Assembly (NCBI GenBank): GCA_964460655.1
Contig: CAYWSH010000002.1
Span: 1-64,000, forward strand
Source: CAVUAF01 sp964460655
GTDB lineage: Bacteria; Acidobacteriota; Terriglobia; Terriglobales; Acidobacteriaceae
Direction of reading: 5' to 3'
DNA: 64,000 bases
Positions 1-7,841 of the stretch are shown in pieces. The first letter of the stretch is position 1. Every line of letters begins with the position of its first letter. The notes beneath the pieces were generated by a model. That model was not told the origin of the DNA, ran no database searches, and worked only from the letters and a program-made list of their open reading frames with translations. Made by a program: the position numbers and the translations under genes.

Positions 1-671
<671 letters not shown>

Positions 672-808
672 TGTAAGGATCCAGCCGGGAGTGTGTGGGA
701 ATGCCTGCTCAAAAAGCGTAACACAGCGCATTGGATGCGAGCGTTGACTGCTGGATTCACTCCTGGGCGGGGACTCGGCGCCGCTTCCGGTATATTCACC
801 ACGCCGTT

Positions 809-3586
809 ATGGGCAACTATTACGAGCGCTTTCGCGAATCCGCTGTCCGGTTCCCGCAGAACGTCGCCATCGAGCTGCAACGCCAGAACGGCACGCTCGA
901 GCGCCTTTCCTACGCGGAGTTGCAGCAGCACGCGGAAGCCATCGCGGCATGGCTCGCGCGCGCCGAGCTCGCGGCCGGCGCGCGTTGCGCGATCCTGGCA
1001 GGCAACGGACCGCGCTGGGTCGCTGCGTATCTCGGTGTCATCGCGGCGGGACACGTCGCGGTACCGCTTGACACCGCGTTCAAGCCCGAACAGATAACGA
1101 AGCTGCTCAAAGACTGCGGCGCGTCGCTGCTGTTCGCGGATGCACGACATCTGCCGGCAGCGGAAGCGGCGATCGGCGGGACGAGCGTGCGGATCGTCCA
1201 GCTCGATACGGCATTGCCGCCCGGCTCGGCGGAGCAACGCATGCAAGCACTCCGGCCGGTGGGAACCAGCGAACATCCGTTGTTTGACGACATCGTGCGC
1301 GCCGCGCACGACCCGATCACCGTTGCCCAGCGCACACCCGACGATACCGCCGTCATCCTTTACACGTCCGGAACGACCAGCGACCCGAAAGGCGTCATGC
1401 TCACGCACCAGAACCTGCTGGCGGAGTCGCAGGCGGTGTTCGGATTTGTTGCGATCGGACCAAAAGACGCGCTGCTCGGCGTGTTGCCGCTGTTCCACGC
1501 ACTGGCGCAGATGGCAAACCTGTTACTGCCGCTTGCTGCCGGCGCGCGCGTCGTATTCCTCGAAGCGCTCAACACCAGCGAGCTGATGCGCGCACTGGGC
1601 GAGCGTGACATCACCCTCTTCGCCTGCGTGCCGCAGTTCTTCTACCTCATCCACGAGCGCATCGGTCACAAGGTGGAGCAGCGCGGCGCGGGGGCCAAGA
1701 TCGTATTCGATTGGCTGAAGGGACTCTCAGCGTTCGCGCGGAGACTCGGGCTGAATCCCGGCAGAGGCCTGTTCCGCGAGGCGCACAAAGCGCTGGGGCC
1801 GCGGATGCGCTATCTCGTCACCGGCGGGTCGCGCTTCGATCCGGTGATTGCGCGCGACCTGCACGCGATGGGCTTCGACATCTTGCAGGCCTACGGGCTC
1901 ACGGAGACCTCGGGCGGAGCGTGCGCCACGCCGCCGGGAAAGAACGTTCTCGGCTCGGTCGGACCACCATTGCCGGGGAATGAAGTGCGCATCGTCGATC
2001 CGCAACCTCAGCCGGAAGGACCGCCGGTGGGCGAGGTCGCGCTGCGCGGCGGCATCATCATGAAGGGCTACTACAACCGTCCGGAAGCGACTGCGGAAGT
2101 CCTGCGCGACGGCTGGTTGTATACCGGCGATCTCGGCTATGTCGACCCGCGCGGCAACCTGTTTATTACCGGGCGCAAGAAGGACGTCATCGTCCTCAGC
2201 AACGGGAAAAACATCTATCCCGAAGAGATCGAGTCGCACTACCAGCGCTCGCCGTTCATCAAGGAACTGTGTGTCATGGGCTTGCGCAACCGCCCGGGCG
2301 AGCCTTTCAGCGAGCGCCTGCACGCCGTCATCGTGCCGGACTTCGAAGCACTGCGCGCGCGCAAGATCGTGAACGCCGGAGAGGTCATCCGCTTCGACAT
2401 CGAAAGCCTCTCCTCGCAAATGCCGAGCACGAAGCGCATCCTCAGTTATGACATCTGGCAGCACGAGCTGCCGCGCACCACCACGCGCAAGCTGAAACGC
2501 TTCGTCATTCAGAAGGAAGTGGAACAGCGACGCGTCAGCGGCACAACGAGCGACGAAGCAGCGGTTCCGGCTCGTCAACTCACTGAGGCCGATATCGCAT
2601 GGCTGGAAGAACCGGATTCTGCACGTGCACTACCGGCGATCCGCGCGGCGGCGAAGATCAAGAAGCCGCAGTACCATCCCGACGATTCGCTTGAACTCGA
2701 CCTCGGGCTCGATTCGATGGAGCGCGTGGAGTTGTTGGTCGCAGTCGAGGAAGCGCTGGGCGCGCACGTGGAAGACAGCGTGGTCAGCGAGGTCTACACC
2801 ATCCGCGAGTTGGTGGAGGCCGTCAAAGGAGGGAAGGGAGCGGCGAAAGACGCGGCAGGATGGGAATCGGTGCTCGCGGTCGCTCCTCCGCCGGAAGATG
2901 TGCACGAGTTCGAGCGTGCGCGGACATTCAGCGCGCCGCTGTGGTATGCGCTGGGCCGCGTCGCCAATCTTTTCGTGCGCATTTTCTTCCGCCTGGAAGT
3001 GAGCGGGCTGGAGAATCTGCCGCGGGAGGGTGCATACCTCATCTGCCCCAATCACCAGAGCTTCATGGATCCGCCGGTCGTCGGCTGCGTGCTGCCTTGG
3101 CACGTCTTCCGCCGGCTGTTCACCGTGGGCACGAGCGAGATCTTCGGCGCAGGCTTCTTCCGTTCGCTGGCGCGCTCGCTGCGCCTATTCCCTGTGGATC
3201 CTGACGCGAACCTCGTGCCCGCGATGCGCATCGGCGCCTTCGGCCTGCGCCGTGGCATGGTGCTGATGCTCTATCCCGAAGGCGAACGCTCCATCGACGG
3301 TGCGCCCAAGCGCTTCAAGAAAGGCGCCGGCATTCTCGCCACGCACCTGCGCGTGCCCATCGTACCGGTCGCGATGGAGGGATTCTTTGACGCCTGGCCG
3401 CGCGGCAAGAGCTTCCAGACGTTCGCCAAGCTGAAGCTACGATTCGGCAAGCCGGTTCCGCCGCCAGAGATCACCACGACTCCCGAGGCCGCCTACGACG
3501 CGATGATGCAGGAAGTGCGCGCGCGCATTGTCACCATGTGGGAGGAGTTGCGGAACGGTAAAGCACGCGGGGCCGCAGCCGGCTGA
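809..3586 (+). CDS. Fused acyl-AMP ligase / acyl carrier / PlsC-type acyltransferase
   Basis: A 925-residue three-domain enzyme. Residues about 10-600 are an ANL-family acyl-adenylating domain with the P-loop LYTSGTTSDPKGVMLTH near residue 184, QAYGLTETSGG and YTGDLGYVD. Residues about 610-670 are a carrier domain with LGLDSMERVELL, the DSM serine near 634 being the expected phosphopantetheine site. Residues about 720-910 are a PlsC/LPLAT acyltransferase with the catalytic NHQSFMDP (HX4D) near 748 and YPEGERS. The likely reaction is to activate a fatty acid, hold it on the built-in carrier and transfer it to a lysophospholipid or glycerol phosphate, as in Aas-like enzymes; the acceptor cannot be read. 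ATG at 809 is chosen because homology begins with NYYERFRESAVRFPQNVAIEL; an upstream in-frame extension to 731 has no such similarity. No clear ribosome site precedes it. It ends 3 bp from the convergent recombinase gene. Confidence 0.88.
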   Translation: MGNYYERFRESAVRFPQNVAIELQRQNGTLERLSYAELQQHAEAIAAWLARAELAAGARCAILAGNGPRWVAAYLGVIAAGHVAVPLDTAFKPEQITKLLKDCGASLLFADARHLPAAEAAIGGTSVRIVQLDTALPPGSAEQRMQALRPVGTSEHPLFDDIVRAAHDPITVAQRTPDDTAVILYTSGTTSDPKGVMLTHQNLLAESQAVFGFVAIGPKDALLGVLPLFHALAQMANLLLPLAAGARVVFLEALNTSELMRALGERDITLFACVPQFFYLIHERIGHKVEQRGAGAKIVFDWLKGLSAFARRLGLNPGRGLFREAHKALGPRMRYLVTGGSRFDPVIARDLHAMGFDILQAYGLTETSGGACATPPGKNVLGSVGPPLPGNEVRIVDPQPQPEGPPVGEVALRGGIIMKGYYNRPEATAEVLRDGWLYTGDLGYVDPRGNLFITGRKKDVIVLSNGKNIYPEEIESHYQRSPFIKELCVMGLRNRPGEPFSERLHAVIVPDFEALRARKIVNAGEVIRFDIESLSSQMPSTKRILSYDIWQHELPRTTTRKLKRFVIQKEVEQRRVSGTTSDEAAVPARQLTEADIAWLEEPDSARALPAIRAAAKIKKPQYHPDDSLELDLGLDSMERVELLVAVEEALGAHVEDSVVSEVYTIRELVEAVKGGKGAAKDAAGWESVLAVAPPPEDVHEFERARTFSAPLWYALGRVANLFVRIFFRLEVSGLENLPREGAYLICPNHQSFMDPPVVGCVLPWHVFRRLFTVGTSEIFGAGFFRSLARSLRLFPVDPDANLVPAMRIGAFGLRRGMVLMLYPEGERSIDGAPKRFKKGAGILATHLRVPIVPVAMEGFFDAWPRGKSFQTFAKLKLRFGKPVPPPEITTTPEAAYDAMMQEVRARIVTMWEELRNGKARGAAAG

Positions 3587-3589
3587 AGC

Positions 3590-4480
3590 CTACCGCGCCT
3601 TCGGGTGGGTGCGGTCGTAGACCTCAAGCACTTGCTTGACCGAGAGCTGCGTGTAGCGCTGCGTGGTGGAGAGGCGCTCGTGGCCGAGCAATTCCTGGAT
3701 GGCGCGCAGGTCCGCGCCTTCTTCCAATAAGTGCGTTCCAAAAGCATGGCGCAGGGTGTGCGGATGGACGTCACTCGGCAGGCCGCGGGCGACCGCGATG
3801 CGCTTGACGATGCGGCCGACGCTGCGCGTCGTCAGCCGGCCACCGCGACGATTGATGAGTAGCGCGGGTGTCGTCTTACGTAGTGTCCTCAATAGCTCGG
3901 CACGCGCGGGGAGGTACTTTTCTAGCGCGGCGCGCGACGCGCCACTAAACGGCACGTAGCGTTGCTTGCGTCCTTTGCCGTGTACCAGTAGCGAGTCACC
4001 CGCAAAGTTGGCGTGGCCGAGGTCAAGCCCCACGAGTTCCGAGTTGCGCAATCCGCAGCCGTAGAGCAGCTCGAGGATCGCGAGGTCGCGCTCGGGGAAA
4101 GCCGCTTCCTCGGCGGGTGACGCGTCGAGCACGGTGTTCATCTCCTCGATCGTGGGTACGCGCGGCAACTGCTTCGGCAGGCGCGGCGTGGCGACCAGCG
4201 CCGCCGGATTCTGCTCGACCACGCCTTCGCGCGCCAGAAAACGGAACAACGACCGCAGAGCGGCCAGCGACCGCGCCACCGACGTTTTGCCGAGCCCGCG
4301 CTCGTATTGGTGCGCCAGGAAAGCGCGGATGCGCAGATGGTCGATCTGTCGCGCGTCGGGATCACCAGCAAAGGCAGTGAACTGTGCGAGGTCTTTTTTG
4401 TAAGCGAGCTGTGTGTTGGGGCTCGCGTTGCGCTGGTGGAGTGCGGCGAGAAAGCGGTCCGAGGCGCGCGCGAGCTTCAT
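3590..4480 (-). CDS. Tyrosine recombinase, XerC/XerD type (downstream gene of the pair)
   Basis: A 296-residue site-specific recombinase. It has an N-terminal SAM-like core-binding domain (residues about 1-90, SPNTQLAYKKDLAQFTAF) and a C-terminal catalytic domain. Catalytic positions are visible: Arg in GCGLRNSELVGL, Lys region in VHGKGRKQRYVPF, HTLRHAFGTHLLEEGADL, the second His in LLGHERLSTTQRYTQ, and the Tyr nucleophile in that same motif. Length is normal for Xer proteins. The ATG at 4480 overlaps the stop codon of the upstream recombinase gene (ATGA), so the two are translationally coupled. Such a pair may act as the chromosomal XerCD dimer-resolution system at dif, or as a pair of integrases; which one is XerC and which XerD cannot be decided here. 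Confidence 0.88.
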   Translation of the reverse strand: MKLARASDRFLAALHQRNASPNTQLAYKKDLAQFTAFAGDPDARQIDHLRIRAFLAHQYERGLGKTSVARSLAALRSLFRFLAREGVVEQNPAALVATPRLPKQLPRVPTIEEMNTVLDASPAEEAAFPERDLAILELLYGCGLRNSELVGLDLGHANFAGDSLLVHGKGRKQRYVPFSGASRAALEKYLPARAELLRTLRKTTPALLINRRGGRLTTRSVGRIVKRIAVARGLPSDVHPHTLRHAFGTHLLEEGADLRAIQELLGHERLSTTQRYTQLSVKQVLEVYDRTHPKAR

Positions 4481-5403
4481 GAGCGCCGTCCGCGTGGGTG
4501 ATGGTTCTGCACCACGCTCTTGAGCCGATCGAGGGCGACGTGCGTGTAGACCTGCGTGGTCGAGATGTCGGCGTGACCGAGGATGGTCTGCACCGTACGC
4601 AGATCGGCCCCACGCTCGACCATGTGGGTGGCGCAACTGTGACGCAGCATGTGCGGGCTCGCCGGGCGACCCGACTTGCGTGCCGCCGCCCGTACCATCT
4701 GCCATACGCGTTGCCGCGTAAGCTTGTGTGCGCCACGAGCAAGGAACAATTGCGGCGAAGTCTTTTCGCCGGCGAGTAGCGGCCGAGCGGACTGCAGATA
4801 AGAAGTGAGCGCCGCTTGTGCAGCCGCGCCGAGCGGAACGATGCGCTCTTTGTCACCCTTACCGCGCACCAGCATGTAGCCGAGATCAAGTTTCAGGTCA
4901 CCACTGCGCGCGTTCACGAGTTCGGAAACGCGCAGCGCACCGGCGTACAAAACCTCGAGCATCGCACGATCGCGTACGGCCTGCGCTTCGGAGATTACAT
5001 CGGGCCGGGTGGGCTGGGGCGCGGCCACCAGCGCATCGACCTCTCCGGTCGCCAGCGCCTTGGGCAAGACCTTCCACTGCCGCGGCGAGTCGATGTTGAC
5101 TGTCGGATCGTGCGCGATGCGGCCATCGAGCAGAAGATGTTTGTAGAAGTGGCGCAGAGCACTCAGCTTGCGGGCCGCGGAGCGAGCGTCGAAGCCGGCA
5201 AGTAATTGCCGCTGGTGGGCGGCAACATCGTCACGCCGCGCGCTGCCGAGCGTACGCCGCCGCCTAGCCACGAATGCCGCGAACTGCCGCAGATCGCGCG
5301 CGTAGGCCGAGAGGGTAAGCGGCGCCAACCCTTTTTCGACGCGCAGGTAATCGAGGAAGGAGGCGAGCAGCGCGTCGTTGACCGGAGCGGCCACGCAAAA
5401 CAT
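4477..5403 (-). CDS. Tyrosine recombinase, XerC/XerD type (upstream gene of the pair)
   Basis: A 308-residue recombinase of the Xer family, paralogous to the gene directly downstream. It has a core-binding domain (LLASFLDYLRVEKGLAPLTL) and a catalytic domain with Arg in AGALRVSELVNA, VRGKGDKERIVPLG, the box HMLRHSCATHMVERGADL, and LGHADISTTQVYTH with the Tyr nucleophile. ATG at 5403 fits the usual Xer length; the frame is open further upstream to 5493, but that extension has no family similarity and overlaps the terminator of the TPR genes. No strong ribosome site is visible, and GTG four codons in is an alternative. The stop overlaps the start of the second recombinase gene by 4 bp. Confidence 0.87.
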   Translation of the reverse strand: MFCVAAPVNDALLASFLDYLRVEKGLAPLTLSAYARDLRQFAAFVARRRRTLGSARRDDVAAHQRQLLAGFDARSAARKLSALRHFYKHLLLDGRIAHDPTVNIDSPRQWKVLPKALATGEVDALVAAPQPTRPDVISEAQAVRDRAMLEVLYAGALRVSELVNARSGDLKLDLGYMLVRGKGDKERIVPLGAAAQAALTSYLQSARPLLAGEKTSPQLFLARGAHKLTRQRVWQMVRAAARKSGRPASPHMLRHSCATHMVERGADLRTVQTILGHADISTTQVYTHVALDRLKSVVQNHHPRGRRS

Positions 5404-5455
5404 TATCGGACGCGCGAGCATCACCCAGGTTAACCAGTCAGGTTCGTAGCACGAG

Positions 5456-5480
5456 AAAACGCGGGCGTTGCCGCCCGCGT
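5456..5480 (-). terminator. Rho-independent terminator after the TPR lipoprotein genes
   Basis: A perfect 9-bp GC-rich stem (5459-5467 with 5472-5480) around a 4-nt loop. On the minus strand it is followed by a short T run. It lies 20 bp after the stop of the second TPR gene and before the recombinase pair, so it separates the two minus-strand units. Confidence 0.75.
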
Positions 5481-5499
5481 CCATCCCGATCAAGCAACG

Positions 5500-7782
5500 T
5501 CAGCCGACTTTCAGGGCGTCCATCAGCTTCTTGATGTCGCCTGCGTCCGGTCCTTGCGGCGCCAGTTCCAGGGCACGCTGTAACTCCTGGCGTGCCTTGG
5601 CTGCCTGGTTGTTCTTCGAGTACGCCATCCCCAGGTGATAGTGGAAGCTGGCGTTCTGCGGTGTTTTCTTCACGATCGGCTCCAGCAAGTCGATGGCACT
5701 GCGGTATGCACCTTTTTTAAAGTAGGCCAGTGCCAGCGTGTCGCCGGTCTCCGGCAGTTCGGGCATGCCGTGGTGTGCCGTTTGCGCCAGCGTGAGGGCC
5801 ACGTCATCCTCGCCGCCGCGCTGGAGCAGCAGATATGCAAGGTTATTGGCCGCCAGCGCATTCTCCGGCTGGATCTCCAGGACCTTCTTGTACGTCTGTT
5901 CGGCCTTGGCCTTGTCGCCCGAGCGCGCATACAGCACGCCGAGCGAGAGCAGCACGCCGGGATCGTTCGGCCGCAACTGGATGTAATGCTCGAAGCTGGC
6001 GATGGCCTGCGGGAGCTGCTCTTGCGCATACTGGATCTGCGCCAGGAGGAGCGTACCCGCAAAGTTCGTGGGCTCCATCTGGATGGCTCTGCGCGCCAGC
6101 GGTTCTGCCTCGGCGAACTGCTTCGCTTGGGCCAGGCGCTGCGCCTTCATGATGATGAATCCCGCGTTGTTCGGCGCGCGCTCGATCTGCGCCGACAGAC
6201 GCGGCAGCACCTTGTCGCCCTGCTTCAGCGCTTCATACAAGCCGAGGAGGTTCTGCAGGGCTTCCAGGTTGTTCGGGTCGCTCTGCAGCGCCCGCTCGAA
6301 GAGCTGCTCGGAATCAGTGGCGCGACCTTGGCCGGCGCGGACCTCCGCCAGCTGCGTCAAGGCCTGCGCATGGTTCGGTTGCAGCTCCAAGACCTTGTTC
6401 AGGTCGTTCTCCGCATCCTGCGGGAGCTTGCGCCAGTACTCGGAGCGCGCCCGTATCAGATAGCCATCCACCAGCTTCGGACGCTCCCGCACGATCACGT
6501 CGGCCAGGGTGCCAGCCAGGGCCCACGCCTGGTGATTCAACGCCGCCGGGGCCAGCCGCAGGTGGGCATCGACCAGTTGGGGCCAGATGCGCATCGCTTC
6601 GCGCCACTCCACCTCAGCTTCGGTGGGCTTGTTGGTCGACGCCAGCGCATCACCGTAGTAAAGGTGCGCGGGCGCGTTGGTGGCATCGTCCTTGATGAGG
6701 TCGGTCAGGTTGGCGATCGCGTCCTCCGGCTTCTTCTGCGCCAACAGGATCCGCGCCTGGTTGACGCGCGCGTCGATGTACCTTGGGTTCCGCTTCAACA
6801 AGGCCTTATTAAGCCCATCCGCCTCGTCCACCTGGTTCTTGCGGATCAGCACATCGATCAAGGCCGCGGCGACGGTGTTATCCGAGGGGTGATCCTTGGC
6901 GAGAGAACGCAACTCGGGCAAGGCCCGATCGAACTCTCCGCGGTTGAGCAGGTACTGCACCAACGCCGTATAGGCGGCCGGGCTATCGGGCTCAGCGCTC
7001 CGTGCCTCGCGCAACACGCGCTCCGCGTCGGCGTCGCGTCCTTGTGCACCGTAGAAAGATGCCAGCTGCGTGCGCGTGGCCGTGTCCTTCGGGCGGGTGA
7101 TCAGGATGCGCTTCAGGATCTGCTCGGCCTCGTCATTGCGTTTCTGTTGCTGGTACAGCTTGCTGAGCTCCTGCATGGCCTGCTGGGAGGCTGGGTCGAT
7201 CTCCAGCACCTTCTTGAAGCTGGCTTCAGCGTCCGCCAGCTCTCCGGCGTTCCGCTGCAGGACACCCTGATTGAGGAAGAGATTGGGGTTACGGGGCTGC
7301 GACTCCATCGCCTTCTTCATCTCGGCATAGGCATTCTGCTTGTTGCCGAGCAAGGCGTAAGCGTTGGCCAGCAGAGCGCGGGCCTGCACATTGTCCGGGT
7401 CGCGTTTGAGGATCTCTTCCGCCCGTTCTTGTGCTTCCTTGCCCATGCGTGCGCCGACGTAGAGATTGCCCAGGTCGAGCTGCGCCTGTAGGTTGCTGGG
7501 ATCGAGCTCGACCGTTTTCAGCAACTCGCGGAATGCGCCCTGCCAGCCCTGCGTGCGCAAGTACATCGTCGCCAACTCATAGTGCGCGTCGGCGTACATC
7601 GGGTCGGTCTGCACCGCGTTGGCGAACTGGATCATCGCTTCGCGGTATTGACCCTTCTCGGCGAAGCGGCGACCACTATCCATATAACGCTGCTTGCGGA
7701 CGTTGGGATCGCGGCTGCATCCGATGGCAAAGGCCAGCAGGAGCGCCACGGCGGCGACGCTCCAGAACCTCGACTTACGCAT
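5500..7782 (-). CDS. TPR-repeat lipoprotein, PrsT-like (second of tandem pair)
   Basis: A 760-residue predicted lipoprotein. The signal peptide ends in the lipobox AIGC with Cys22 as the lipidation site, followed by SRDPNVRKQRY. The rest is an almost unbroken array of tetratricopeptide repeats (for example NPRYIDARVNQARILLAQ, ENALAANNLAYLLLQRGGE and NASFHYHLGMAYSKNNQ). It resembles the TPR lipoproteins that accompany exosortase/PEP-CTERM loci (PrsT group). These are thought to be periplasmic or outer-membrane scaffolds; their exact job is not established. A GGAG ribosome site lies 6 nt before the ATG. It follows a paralogous gene by 59 bp on the same strand, and both share the SRDPNVRKQ motif, so they arose by tandem duplication. 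Probably one transcript, closed by the hairpin at 5456-5480. Confidence 0.85.
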   Translation of the reverse strand: MRKSRFWSVAAVALLLAFAIGCSRDPNVRKQRYMDSGRRFAEKGQYREAMIQFANAVQTDPMYADAHYELATMYLRTQGWQGAFRELLKTVELDPSNLQAQLDLGNLYVGARMGKEAQERAEEILKRDPDNVQARALLANAYALLGNKQNAYAEMKKAMESQPRNPNLFLNQGVLQRNAGELADAEASFKKVLEIDPASQQAMQELSKLYQQQKRNDEAEQILKRILITRPKDTATRTQLASFYGAQGRDADAERVLREARSAEPDSPAAYTALVQYLLNRGEFDRALPELRSLAKDHPSDNTVAAALIDVLIRKNQVDEADGLNKALLKRNPRYIDARVNQARILLAQKKPEDAIANLTDLIKDDATNAPAHLYYGDALASTNKPTEAEVEWREAMRIWPQLVDAHLRLAPAALNHQAWALAGTLADVIVRERPKLVDGYLIRARSEYWRKLPQDAENDLNKVLELQPNHAQALTQLAEVRAGQGRATDSEQLFERALQSDPNNLEALQNLLGLYEALKQGDKVLPRLSAQIERAPNNAGFIIMKAQRLAQAKQFAEAEPLARRAIQMEPTNFAGTLLLAQIQYAQEQLPQAIASFEHYIQLRPNDPGVLLSLGVLYARSGDKAKAEQTYKKVLEIQPENALAANNLAYLLLQRGGEDDVALTLAQTAHHGMPELPETGDTLALAYFKKGAYRSAIDLLEPIVKKTPQNASFHYHLGMAYSKNNQAAKARQELQRALELAPQGPDAGDIKKLMDALKVG

Positions 7783-7801
7783 TGCTAGCTCCGTTCTGTT
7801 G

Positions 7802-7821
7802 GGGCGCCGTGCCCGGCGCCC
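7802..7821 (-). other. GC-rich hairpin between the two TPR genes
   Basis: A perfect 8-bp stem (7802-7809 with 7814-7821) and a 4-nt loop in the 59-bp spacer. No T run follows it on the minus strand, so it is more likely an mRNA-stability or attenuation hairpin than a full terminator. Confidence 0.4.
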
Positions 7822-7841
7822 AGCTGTGCGGCGTGGCCTTC

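Noticed and set aside
744..796. TTGACT at 744-749 with TATATT at 791-796 as a promoter for the acyl-ligase fusion
   Set aside because: Spacing of 41 bp is far too long for a -35/-10 pair; the TATATT alone is not enough.
5635..7491. Long 618-codon open frame on the plus strand
   Set aside because: Lies antisense to the TPR lipoprotein gene; the GC-rich codon pattern leaves the opposite frame open. Its Leu/Arg/Gln-rich protein has no recognisable domain.
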